Source: Phylloscopus collybita
Lineage: Eukaryota; Chordata; Aves; Passeriformes; Phylloscopidae
Reading direction: 5' to 3'
Length of the DNA: 64,000 nucleotides
NCBI GenBank assembly: GCA_027886175.1
Contig: JAJNNQ010000075.1
Location: forward strand, 83,555,001 to 83,619,000
The stretch's first letter is position 1, and every line of letters begins with the position of its first letter. Below are positions 26,117 to 37,385 of this stretch, piece after piece. Both the position numbers and the translations under genes were made by a program. The notes below the pieces were generated by a model. That model was not told where the DNA came from and made no database searches. It worked only from the letters and a program-made list of their open reading frames with translations.

Positions 26117-28182
26117 ATTAGCAGACAGTAAATCAGCTGTGCTGTGCCAGAGCCAGAAAGCAGGAGCTTTCACACTTGCTGCCTGTTTCCCACTCATTGT
26201 AAAGCCCTGCCCTATCACTTGATAGACCTGGAAAGGAAGCGCAGAGGAAGCGAGTGCCACTGCTGGTTCAAAATGTTCCAGGGCGACTGGAAACTTTGAG
26301 CAATGGCCTGGGTGAGAAGAACAAGACCTTATTGACAGGGTTCAATCCTAGTTAAGTCTGTTTCCCATCAACTTCCTAAGTAATCACAGCCTTTCTTTTT
26401 TCATCTCCTTTGCACTCTCTGGGTCTCCCACTTTCACCTCCTTTTTAAATTTTATTTATAATTTTATGTTGTAATGGACTGAGCAACCAAGGAGAACTAG
26501 GAACTTTTCCCCTCTCTACTAAATCCTGGAGGAATTGCTAATGAAAAAGATGACAAAAGCATTAAAGGTAGCTGTCATCTCCCCCTTTGTGCCCACATTT
26601 CTGCAGATTTTCCATCAAATATTCTTTGAATTTCTCCTTTCATTAAGGACTTGTTCTTCATCTTGATGTACATATTCTTCCAATGAAGCCATGGCTCATG
26701 TGGCTTGTTATTTTCCCGATTAACTGGTGTCACAGGCTGCTGTTACAGGGCTATAGCCCTGTGAAGATCTCTGCACACACGTGTACATGTAGTGGGAGAA
26801 AGATGGAAGCTGAAACTTTCTTGGTTTCAAGCCCTTCTAGACTGTGTGAGACTTTATGACACACTTACACCAGTGAGTAATTCCTTTTCTAGTGCTGCTC
26901 TTTTAAACACAGAGCAATGTGCCACTTGTGCACTGTACTGTGCCATATTGCATACACGTACCCAGGATTTTGCCATCAATGCAGTAAGCAATTTTCTCTT
27001 GGTAGTCCTGCTCCTGTTGGGCCTCGTAGTGCATCTAAAACTTCTTACTTTAGTGTGTTGTTCTTCCTAGGCGCTCTATGAGGCAAAAGAAAAAAAATCA
27101 TTTAATATGAAAAAGAAGGTTTTTCTCTGGAGCATCATGCTTTTAAGGGATGATCAGAGAGAGATGTCTATTTAGTTTTGTTCTTAAATAAATATCTGTG
27201 GCCATGATTATGACAGCAGATCCACATAAGAGTATAAACCTGTAAGCATAGGTGGCATCTCGTTGTTTTTATGGTCTTATTGTAGCAAGTCATTTGGGTC
27301 TGGTGGAATCCATTAGGGAACAAGCAATTCAAGAAGTCAGTGACAGCTGCAGACTTTGAGCATAGGTAATCATTGAATTTGTTAGTGAGAACTCTTTTGG
27401 AGGGGTAAACTTTGCTGGGTTTGTGATGGTGTGTACACATTTATAAAGGTGATATGACTTTAAAACATGCTAGCACGTGTTTTAAAGTATTTGCTTTTGG
27501 GGAGTTTAATAATTTAAGTTTGACAAGGGTTTCAAAGGAGAAAAGAAAAAAAAAATCCCTGAAGTTAAATGACCCAAATTTTCAACCTTCAGTGATATAT
27601 ATTTAAAATTTGAAAATGGCTTTTATTGTGTAGTTTAAATATAAGGTGTTCTAGGGATGTTTTTGAAAATTCAGTAGGTCAGGCAATGCAGAATTATTGC
27701 TGCCTTCAGAAGCCTTATAGAAGGAGCACCTGGGCAAGGGAGATAGCAGTGTGACAAGGTGTTACAGAGGCATGTTGGTTTGCAGAGAATGCCAAGCTTG
27801 TACTATTTTTTTAACATGTTTTTCTTTCCCTACCTCCAAAATAGTTCAAATTCAATGACCGTGGTTAGGATATTTTGGAAAGATAGTCCCCAGGCACTTT
27901 ATAATGGAACTTGGGAAGAGATTCAAGAGATGTGAGTTCTCAACCGGCATTTGTAAGCAAGTCATCTCAAAATATACTGCTTCATAGTCTAAAATTAACT
28001 AAAGAGAATCTGTAATATTTTTAGGTCAGTGTATGAATCTGGAGAAATCAAAGTATAGGCTATAAAACTATATAAAAAACTATAAGTTTTTTTTCTTCCC
28101 TCTTTTGAGATCTTAAGCAATCCAGATCTCCCAGGGCTATTCAATGTGTTTCTAACATTTTCCTATATCTTGCTCTTCCCAG
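26117..28182. other. End of intron 1 without recognised features
   Basis: About 2 kb leading to the exon 2 acceptor. It includes an 18-bp perfect palindrome at 26745-26762 (acagggctatagccctgt), which may be chance. No exon or transposon is recognised. Confidence 0.6.
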
Positions 28183-28227
28183 GATGGATCGTACTTGGCT
28201 GAGTTCCTGTTGGAAAAAGGCTATGAG
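28183..28227 (+). CDS. GMDS: GMDS exon 2 (coding, 45 nt)
   Basis: The exon encodes 15 residues, DGSYLAEFLLEKGYE, about human residues 35-49. The leading DG completes the glycine-rich nucleotide-binding loop TGITGQDG of the extended short-chain dehydrogenase fold, whose first part is on exon 1. The rest is the first Rossmann helix and the start of strand two. It is bounded by cttcccag on the left and the strong donor GAG|gtgagt on the right. Both boundaries are phase 0, so the exon is a whole number of codons (45 nt). Length and sequence match what I know of the vertebrate GMDS exon. Skipping it would keep the frame but remove half of the cofactor-binding loop. Confidence 0.97.
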
Positions 28228-28676
28228 GTGAGTGACTCGGTGACTGGCTGCAGGCTGATGGAGTCGTTTGGATGCTGCAGCTCCAGCCCGCTTCCTCTGC
28301 CTCTGTCCTTCTCTGTGTATGTTTTCCACTCCAGAACTAGATAACAAATCAAAACTCCGGAGAGGAATGTGCAGCATGGCCTGTAATCATGCCAGGTTAT
28401 TGTACTATTTATCATCTAATGTCCACTGGTGGATTCCCTCTTCTCCTCGGGGTATAGCTGCTTTGCATGTTTCCCGCCGGCTCAGATAAGCAGTGACCTG
28501 TGTGAGCCAAAACTGTAAGGAATTAGGGAATAATGTATGATACAATGTACCACATGAAGGAATAAGAATCTCTTGTTTGTTCTCTTTCCCCACCTCTTTC
28601 TCCACAGTAAAAGGCCCTTTTATTTTGGCAGTTGCATTTCAACAATGAAAACCTTGCATTTTTGCTTTCTCTGTTT

Positions 28677-28732
28677 AAAAAAGAAAAAAACCAAACCCTA
28701 AAACAAAACTCAAACAACAAACCCCGAACAAG
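28677..28732. repeat. A/C-rich low-complexity patch in intron 2
   Basis: About 55 nt of mainly A and C (ccaaaccctaaaacaaaact and onward) shortly after exon 2. Confidence 0.6.
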
Positions 28733-29605
28733 CTTACTTCTTACTTTACTCTCTCTGAGGTACAGTTACTTTCTACCTTTTCTTTTGGATTAATTACTTA
28801 CTGCTTAGCACATGATTTTTGCCTACTTTTTCCTTGAAATAAAGAGAGTCTGATTCCTTCTTGCTGCATAATTTTCCCTGGCACAAAAATCATGTTTCTT
28901 GTAGTCCAGCAAAGCAACAATCACATTGTTGCTATTGCTATGGTATGATTTGAGGGATTTGAACTGATGTGAGCATAAATGTAAGAATATTTGCCTTCTT
29001 GGTCATAGAAGATGCTTCTAAAATGTATGATATGGAAGGAACTGGTGAGATCAAATTAATTTCCCCACAATGTAGTATTTTTGAGGTGTTTAATATTGAA
29101 TTTTATTATTTCTGTTGTCATATTGCTTCACAGCTTAGTGAGAAGTCTCTTCTCAGCTAGTCTGTGCTTCCCATACTTTTGTACCAGGTTAATCTTGCCT
29201 CACTTATTCCATCCTTTCTTTTACTTTATTGATTAATTTGCTTATTGAAGTTGATTTTTCAATGTTGTAAATGGATTATTTTTTTACTATTTCTCCATTC
29301 CCTTTGGGGATTTGTTGATATTGTTGTTGTTGCTTTGGCTACTTTGGAGGCAAAAGCACATATTCTCCCATAGTCCACAGTGAAGCTGGGAAGTGACAAC
29401 AGCAAATTAAATATTACCCTTTCAACAATACAAAGGTTTCTATAATTGGGTAGAGGTTTTTTTTTTTCCCTTCTGTCCCTCAGTTCTCCATGAATTTCTT
29501 GGAATTCTTTCCTGTGTTTCCATTTAGAAACCCCTGTTCCTAATTAACTGAACACAAGTGTGCATATGATAACTGATTGCCTCCCTAACTGAGATGCTTC
29601 ATTTG

Positions 29606-29607
<2 letters not shown>

Positions 29608-29651
<44 letters not shown>
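29608..29651. repeat. T tract of 44 nt in intron 2
   Basis: Forty-four consecutive T. No retrocopied sequence is recognised on either side. The length is near the limit at which sequencing and assembly slip, so the count is approximate. Confidence 0.8.
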
Positions 29652-29656
<5 letters not shown>

Positions 29657-30238
29657 CAATGTGTTTGAAGATCTGGCTCTCTTGAGAAGAATCCACTGAT
29701 ACATTCTTAACTAGATTAACCAGCTTTCACACATTTTGGCCTGTCACAGAGTTTGCATTTCACTTGTCCCATGCAGACAAAGGTACCTTTCACAGTTTTC
29801 TTACGGTAATATTGCTGTCATGGATTAAGCATTTGGCAGGTTTTCTTGCTCTTATATGTACATACCAGAACAAGGAGTGTGAGAAAAGAAAAAAAAGAAA
29901 AGCGATAAAAAAGCAGGGTTCACATGGTTGGGTTTTTTTTGTTATCTCTGGATGTAAGAAGCCCTCTGGATTTGTCTGTTTACTGAATCTTTTGAAGTCC
30001 TGGGGCGGTTGCATTTAGCACATCTCATTGGTCAAAAGCTTGTATCACCGTCATGAGCAGACACAAAGCTCCTGCAAGCCAAATCTTTCATCAAGCTTTT
30101 GAGTTGGCAGGATTTGACTTACTGGTCAACTGTTCAGAAGAACGTGAAGTTCAGCATGACTGAATTCAGAGATAGAAAATTGAGTGCTCAAGAAGTTTCT
30201 CATCTGAACTTTAAACCGAAATATTTAATTTCACTAGA

Positions 30239-30472
30239 AGAATCACAGAATAATTTAGGTCTTGGAAGTGACCTCCAAGATCATCCAGTCCAATTGTTAA
30301 CCCAACATTGCCAGGTCCACCACTAAATTATCTTCCTAAATGCCAGATCTACTTGTCCCTTAAATACTTACAGGGTTGGTGACTCAACAACTTCTCCGGG
30401 AAGCCTTTTCCAGTTTTGATTACCCTCTCCTTGAATAAATTTTTTTCCTAATATTTAATCTGAACTCCCTCT
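30239..30472 (-). mobile_element. CR1 LINE 3' fragment, reverse orientation
   Basis: Reading + strand, the fragment opens with agaatcacagaat, the complement of the ATTCTRTG-type 3' terminal repeat of CR1. It continues with segments matching the familiar antisense CR1 tail: gacctccaagatcatccagt, agggttggtgactcaacaac, and ttttttcctaatatttaatc. Roughly 234 bp survive, with many substitutions and no coding capacity. CR1 elements are non-LTR retrotransposons that are usually cut short at their 5' end, as here. Subfamily cannot be set by eye. Confidence 0.88.
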
Positions 30473-32182
30473 GTTGTTGAATATCTCAGTTTGCTTCCTT
30501 AAAATAACTAGTTACATTTAAACTGCAAAGTCTGATATTTTACTCAGCAAAGTAATAGTTTGTTTGAGTACTCAGAATATTTTTGTGAAAGTGAAGTTAT
30601 TATGAAAGTGTCTTTTTTGGAAAGTGTTTCTCTGTAAACTTGATGTCCCTATGAACTATCCACAAAATGTATAAAGAATTATTTTTGATAGGGCTTTTAA
30701 TTGCATGGTTTTTATAATGTATCTTCATAAATCCATTATTTGATGGAAATTTCTGTTAAGGGGAGGCACATTTCTCAGTCCCTCATTGATTCTGAAAGTG
30801 CAAATGTTTTACTCAGTCCTGGAAAGTTTAGTTTGAATTGTAGAGCATGTTATGTTGTGAGCAATGTGACACGACACACAAGAGATTTTCTGCAAGGAAA
30901 TTGGCTTCATAAATTTGACCTGTAAGTTGTAAGGATGAAGTTACTGAGCTCGTTTAAATCTTGCCACCAAAATGTCATTCTTAAATCAGCAAACTGGTCT
31001 CAATCTGCAGTTGTGTGCACCTCTTTACTTGGTTAAATTTTGGACTTAAATGAAATTAAAAACGTTTTATTTGTCAATAACCGTAGCTTATGTTATGTGT
31101 AAAACAAAAATCCAAAATGCTGCCTGTTCCTGCTTCTATTTTCTTGCAAGCTAACATTGAGTGAGAGAGGAAAGAAATGGCCTCAACAAACCAAGTCTAG
31201 GATGAATCAAAGTACAAGGGATCACTTTCAGAAATAAAAGTCAGGGAGAGATAGAGGACAGTCAGATGCTTAAGCTTGATTTCATTTGTGCAAGCAGAAC
31301 TTCTGTAGCTGGTCACCAAAGCTAACATGAATTTTGGCAGCAGGCATCATGGGCCTGTCTTACAGGACTGGAGGAAACAGGGTCAGTGTTTGAAAAACTT
31401 CTCTTATGTATTAAGCACAAACAGTCTTTTCTTTAATGTTAGTCAGAACCAGAGCAGCTTTTTTTTCACCAGCTTATTTATCATGGCAGGTTAAAGGAAA
31501 TTCCCAACCTGGGCTTCAGCCTTAGGCTTCTCTGTGTCTCTTGTAACCCACTGGAGAACAGTGACTCATGAGGTCTAAAAAACAACACTGACTGTTCTGG
31601 CTATTCTTACAGCACCCCAGAAAGTGAATGACAGCTCATTTTTAAAATACATTTGGGCCTTGCAGCTGCTGCTCCTTCTTTACCCTTGTCTCCATTCTTT
31701 CTCCCCTTATCTCCTCTCTGCCCACTCTGTCTTTTCCATTGCCCAACTCCTGTTGCTGCTTTTCCTATGCCTGTTTCTGCTCCAGAAAGACTTCTCTGCA
31801 ACTGAGGAGCAATGGTTTTCTTGGCATTCACACAGTGCTTCTTCAACTCCAGTAATGTTACCAAGTCCCACTTGTTAGGAGATGGTGCTCTGGGGCAATT
31901 TGGTGCCTTCTGTCCTGTGTGTGATGTTTGGGCTGCCAGTGCTGTCAACAAAGGAGAAGGGGAAACCACTCAATGGTGCTGAAGTAAATATGAGAGCACC
32001 TGGCCTTATCTCCCAGTATCATGTTTGTGAATGGGATAACTGTGCATCTTTAGGAATAGAGATGAGCTCTAATTACCTGATAAAAGACTTAGGCCCATGT
32101 ACATGAGAATTTTGAGTGATGGTGCTGAACACTTTCCTCTTGATGTTTACCACTTTTCTGTTTTCCCTTGTTCATCCCCCAG

Positions 32183-32270
32183 GTGCATGGCATCGTTCGT
32201 CGGTCCAGTTCCTTTAATACAGGCAGGATTGAACATCTCTATAAGAACCCTCAGGCTCACATTGAAGGAA
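32183..32270 (+). CDS. GMDS: GMDS exon 3 (coding, 88 nt)
   Basis: The exon encodes 29 residues plus the first base of the next codon: it starts [13 protein letters not shown] and ends NPQAHIEG, about human residues 50-78. The VRRSS segment follows the second Rossmann strand, where extended short-chain dehydrogenases read the 2'-phosphate of NADP. That role is known for the family and is not shown by the sequence alone. The acceptor is strong (long pyrimidine run ending cccccag). The donor is GGA A|gtaaga, leaving a phase 1 intron, and the A joins AC at the start of exon 4 to make an Asn codon. No substitution relative to the remembered human protein is visible. Confidence 0.97.
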
Positions 32271-35200
32271 GTAAGAGACTTGCTTTAATATTTAAGGTGG
32301 TATATGTTGTATTTAGTCTGGGCTGTGTGTTTGGTGGAGCAAGATCCCTGGGAACAGGAAGGGAATTGAGTTTCCTTCTGCTAGTGTTAGCTAGCTGCTC
32401 TATCTCAGAAAGCAAAATGACCATTTTTCTCTGAAGATGATGTGGCATGAAATATGGATACTCTTGTGTGTGTGTTTTAAAAAGTGGGAAATATGAGGGG
32501 GCCCACAAAAGCACTTTATGTTGTGTAGAAATGTTGCCACACTTCAGAAACAGCTGGGCAGTAGCAGATAGAAAATGGCTGGGCCTGGAAAATATTATGT
32601 GAGGTTAAAAATACTGAGATTGCAAAATAGTTAAACACGGGGGATTTTTTTGAGGTAGTTACCTTAAGTACTCCACTTGTGTTTCCTCATGAGCTCCATG
32701 GTGTCTGATGGAGATGAAGGCTTAGAAACAGCCTGTAATGAGAGCATGAATAAGACATGATCAGTTCTTACTGATGACAAGAATAATGAATCTTTGGACC
32801 CTCTGAATTCTTGCACCCAAGGAAGAGAGTACCTGCTTTACCTGAAGGAAAGGCATGGCTCTTGGAAATTTGCTGACAATTTTACTGTATTCTCTGTTAC
32901 CAATGATTATCTGGAAAGTTGAAATTATTACCTTTAGCATACACATGGCAAAAAATGGTTTAGTCTACCTTAAAGGAAGTTAACTGGTCTTGTAATGAGA
33001 AACAGCTCAAATGTTGGATGGTTCCAGTTCAGCAGAAGGATTGAGAACTGTAACAAGCACACAGTTCTCCATGCTATGTCTATTTTGTGGAGTTGTGCAA
33101 ACTGTCCTAAATAGTCCAGTTTAAGGTATTGTTAACAAGTATCTCCATGGTGTAAAAAATCATGTCTTTGATGTCTGCTTCACACCATGGTTAAACAGAG
33201 CTTAATTTTATAAAATTTAATATATAATACAACTTCTTGATTTCCTTTGGTCTTTGCTTGTAATTTTTATTTTAAAAATGCTTAATTTCTGACACGTATT
33301 GCTCTGATTAGTTGCTACTTAACTTAACACTGCTCATTAAAGTGAAGTACTGATTAAGAGAGGAGTAGAATTGAACAAAATATCTTTATGAAGAATACTG
33401 AAACCTGTTTTTCTGTCAAGAACAATGTAAGAACTGTTTCCCATGACTTGCATTCTTGGCTCAAAGGGTAGAATGAAGAAAATGAAATCAAACAGGAACC
33501 TGTGCATTGTGAGGACCATCTTGTGGTTATGAGAAGTGATTTGAGAAGACAATGCAGATCAAAATAAACATACATACAAACATTTAAGGACAGGGATGGA
33601 AGGAAGAAAAGAGAGAGCAGATGTTAATTTTTTCCCTATTTCTTATCTCATTTTCCTTTAACCGAAGAATGTAGCCATATGAATGGGAGGAGAAGGAATT
33701 GGACTTGGAATCTCAGGAAAGGCTGCTCCATGGAAACTGTTTGAAAACAATGGGTTTCCAGGCAGTACTGGAGGAAGCAAAGATGCAATAGTGGTTGATG
33801 TGAGCAAACCCTAATTTTATCTTTGTGTGGTTTTCCTGTGAGGAATCGATGGTGAGCAAGATGGTGCTCTTCATAGACAGTGAACCTCTTTGCATGAAGA
33901 AAGTAGGGAGCACAGGAAGGAAGACAAGGTGTATCCTAGAACAAGCCCTCCAGATGTTGCATGCTAAGGAGGTTTTTAGATTGGATAATATTACTGAAGC
34001 CTGTAGGTTCTGACATTTGATCTATGTTTACAAATCTGTGCACCAGATAAACCCCGTTTCTAGTAAGCCTTTCTGCTTAGCTGTTCAGTCTTGAAAGACC
34101 CTCTTTTTCACCAGTCAGGAGGGAACATAGTTTCATTCCCTGCTGTCCTTCAGAAAGGTCGTTTGGACCAGAAACTTTGAAGACTTCATTGTGTACCAAA
34201 ATAAGCACTCTCCTTGAGAGCATTAAATTTATGGTAGTAGTGGGCTGGTGTCTGTGTATCCTCGGTCAGCCCAGCTGGCAGCCTGCCTTCCCCTGGGAAG
34301 CTTTGAAACTACACTCTGGCCTGGGATTTGTGGCAAGACTGCATGTCTTTGGTGTAGGAAGAGGAGCACAGGCTCTGGCATCTCTTCCTTGCCTAGCATT
34401 ACCTGTTAGCTGCAGCTTCAGCTGGCTCTGAAGTCTCTCCAGAATGTACTTTTCAACTGATGTGGTTGTGAAAACAAATTTCAAGAATTTACCACGGCTG
34501 TATTACTTTATCAGCCTGAACCTCATACAGGTGTTTTATGGGAATGTGCAGGGCTGAATGTCTGAGAACCATGTGTTCTGTTAACTTCCTTGCTGTTTTA
34601 TACTGTTAAGAAAAAGAAAGAAAAAGAAAAACCTAAACCAGCATAAATAATAACAAAATTCATGTATCTCAACAGCAGTTAAAAATGCATTGTGGATTTT
34701 TATCTCTTGTAATAAGCCTTGTATTTCAGGACTAAAAATATATAAGAAATTATTAAGGCCATAAACATCAAATGGAAATCTATATAAATATAACAAGTGA
34801 ACATAAACAGCTAATTCATCAATAGTTCTAACTTTTTATTGGAAAGATCTGTGAATAGCAGTATGGTTGTTTGATTTTTCAGTTTTATTTTAAATAAGAG
34901 CAAAAAGGAGATCTGTTTTGTGAATTTCACTTTTGTAATATCTTCTTGACAGGTCAGGGTCTGAAAACAAGGACGACTTGATAAACCATTGCAACTTGCT
35001 CTTTAAATTTTGACAGGAGCTGATTTCATGCTCTTACCTGCTTCTTTACACAAAAACTAGAAAGAAACTGAAGTCTGGAAAGGATAAATAGCATCTATAT
35101 CTATCCAATTTTGAGATTTTGATGCAAAGTATCACAAACCATGTTTCATCAACAGTTAAAGTGTTCTTTTTAATTCCCTTCCAGCGTGCACCTGTATTTT

Positions 35201-35768
35201 TTTAATGGAAAAACAATAGTAACAAATGCAGCAAGTTGTACTGTAATATTATCTAAATGTTCATCTAGTAGGTATCTTACACTTTTTGTTGTGTTGTGAA
35301 ATTGCTCACAGTGGCAAACTAAAACGTACAATGTTTTGGGAAGGAAAAGGAAGCCATTGATGTATGCTTAAGAGGTGATTAAAACATTTTTGAGTGAAAA
35401 ATTGGAACCCCAAACTAAAAAATGTGACTAGAATTTTTGTGACTAGAATTCTGTACTTGACATTGAACTTGTTTAAACAACCTGGGGAAATGAAGTGTAA
35501 GCTATTAAACAAATGATATAAATGTTGTTAGAAAAATAAGATTATTGAAAAAAGAATCCAAAATGCTGTTCAGTACTCCTATGGGAAATGTATTTTGTTG
35601 TTAAAGCAGGAGAGAAAAAAAATCAAGAAAACCAAGTTTAGCTGGTGATCTCTTGACTTGTTCCAATAAATGTTTACTTAGACCTTGACCTGAAATAGGA
35701 TATGGACCAAGAATGCAATATTGTTCTGAGATTTAAGTGCATTAACTCTGTGTTCTTAAACTCTGAAG
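32271..35768 (+). other. GMDS: GMDS intron 3 (3,498 bp, phase 1)
   Basis: A complete intron from gtaaga to a rather weak acceptor, ttcttaaactctgaag, in which the pyrimidine run is broken by purines. I see no transposon fragment, RNA gene or simple repeat of note inside it. The sequence is AT-rich. An open frame starting at an ATG at 35702 runs through the acceptor in frame with exon 4 and past its donor to a stop at 35894-35896. This is read-through of exon 4 and not a separate gene. Confidence 0.92.
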
Positions 35769-35878
35769 ACATGAAGCTGCACTATGGGGATCTCACAGAC
35801 AGCACCTGCCTGGTGAAGATCATTAATGAAGTCAAACCCTCTGAAATTTACAACTTGGGAGCTCAGAGCCATGTCAAG
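35769..35878 (+). CDS. GMDS: GMDS exon 4 (coding, 110 nt)
   Basis: After two bases that complete Asn79, the exon encodes 36 residues, beginning [15 protein letters not shown] and ending [10 protein letters not shown], about human residues 80-115. YGDLTD and NLGAQSHV are hallmark segments of the GDP-mannose dehydratase branch of extended short-chain dehydrogenases. They line the NADP pocket just before the active-site domain. One difference from the remembered human protein is visible: Ser in place of Thr at about residue 103 (KPSE against KPTE), a conservative change. The donor AAG|gtgagt is strong; the acceptor ctctgaag is weak. The catalytic Ser/Thr-Tyr-Lys residues are on later exons outside the window. 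Confidence 0.97.
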
Positions 35879-37385
35879 GTGAGTAACCTCCTCTAGCACT
35901 GAGAATTGTAAATGTGTTGGTGGTATCAATATATTACCTGATTATTTTAGACTGCAGCATTTAGAACCATTTTAACAACTGTTGATTTCATTGGGTGAAC
36001 ACTGCTTTCAGTCAAGACAGTCATGTTTGCTGTGGTGTTAAATTACTGCATGAATTTGCTACTCAATTAAGATGCCAGAAGAAGAGAGGTTAAATTGTCA
36101 TTGTCAACAAAATCTGCATGTTTAAAAATCTGGGTTTTCTGTCATGTGAAACAACTTTTTGCTGTAGTCTTTGCTGCTGATCACTCCTAGCTGAGAAATT
36201 ATGCAGTGTTCTTAGGCCAAGCACTACTTAAAACAACATTATTTGGTTTGTATCAGAGTGCATCCTTTCTATAAAGACTTCTCCTATACCAGTTTTCATG
36301 CAGGTGATAATCTTTGAAATATTGACCAGCAAACAGAAGAAACCAGCTCTGTTACCACCTGAGATATTACAACACTTTTGGGGTTTTGGTTACAAAAAAT
36401 CAAGTTAGAGAAACTGGAATAAAAAAGGTCATTGAAAATGAGTAATTTGATCCTGGCAAGTACTCCTGCACCAAAGGATGGAAAATTAATAGTAGAGGCA
36501 GTAACTTTGTGGTTTACATTTACTAAGCTACACATTTTTTCATTTAAAAGCTCAGTTTACTAACAAGTGACCACTATTTACTTGCAAAATCCTCATTCAT
36601 ACTTCATGATTACAAACTGAAGCTGATGTCCAGGTAGCAAATTGTCATTAAAATAAATTGTGTTTCAGTCATATGTCCTGTCCTTATTGTGTGCAATGTG
36701 TAATCATTCTAAAGTGATAGTATTCCCTGGCTTCTCTTGAGGTGAGAAGTGAAAGAGTATTTAAGCCTCCTGAAAATCAGTTTGGCTTTAGTGTTCTAAG
36801 TAAGCCTTCCCACAAAAAGTGAAGTATTGTTCCTATCACTGTCAGCCTTGAAACGCAGTAAGAGGAAATCACATTAAAAGACTGCAGTTATTGACAACAC
36901 ACACAGCAGAATACAGACACGAAACGAGCATAATTCTGCTCTTAATTTGCTTGTGTGATTGAATTACCTGTGTTAACATGGGTCTGGTTGATTAGCTCAT
37001 GTACAGCAGTGTCACAGCAGGGCTATAGGTGATACTATAGCAGAAGATGGTCCAGAAGATAACTGAACTGCTGCTTTGCAGAATGAAACCTGAGCCACCA
37101 AACTGTGCTGGGCATTTGCAGTCCACAGCTAGGTGTCCCAGCATCCGTATTCTTGAACTGGTTCACTGTATAGCAATCTCTGTGGAATTACCTGTCCCAC
37201 TTAATTTGGGACTAGAAGGTTGGTATCATGCAAACATCATCTCCACGTGCCTGCTGCAGCTGCAACAGCTTGGTGACAGCAGTGGGAGGGCTTGAAGGGG
37301 TAATAGTGATGCTTGTGCTGCTGCTATACATTCTTGGATCGTTCTGCCATGGGTTATGGGAAGGATTATTCCTCAAATGTCTCAT

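Larger units (their letters stand above)
1..28182 (+). other. GMDS: GMDS intron 1, 3' portion
   Basis: More than 28 kb of AT-rich, CpG-poor sequence lies upstream of the exon 2 acceptor. The final bases are a good acceptor: a pyrimidine-rich run ending in cttcccag just before 28183. I see no recognisable exon, RNA gene or intact transposon in it. The local features I can support are listed separately (CpG islets, hairpin, T tracts, simple repeats). Open frames of up to 140 codons occur on both strands but none carries a protein family signature I recognise. Assigning this to intron 1 assumes that exon 1 is upstream; no frame in the window, including the CpG islet at 2674-2921, contains the expected end of exon 1. 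Confidence 0.85.
28228..32182 (+). other. GMDS: GMDS intron 2 (3,955 bp)
   Basis: A complete intron between the donor gtgagt and the strong acceptor ttcatcccccag. It holds a 44-nt T tract (29608-29651), an A/C-rich patch (28677-28732) and a decayed CR1 3' end in reverse orientation (30239-30472). The remainder is AT-rich unique-looking sequence with no recognised gene. A block at about 31640-31860 is pyrimidine-rich and open in one + frame (84 codons), which I attribute to composition. Confidence 0.92.

Noticed and set aside
26745..26762. 18-bp perfect palindrome acagggctatagccctgt
   Set aside because: A palindrome of this length with no spacer is expected about once in four windows of this size, so it is not evidence of function by itself.
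31607..31969. 120-codon minus frame in intron 2
   Set aside because: It lies over a pyrimidine-rich intronic block and has Gly/Lys/Arg-rich composition without a recognisable domain.
35702..35896. 64-codon plus frame containing GMDS exon 4, considered as an alternative first exon
   Set aside because: The upstream ATG simply happens to be in frame through the end of intron 3. The N-terminal residues do not match any GMDS form, and the frame runs past the strong donor into a stop.
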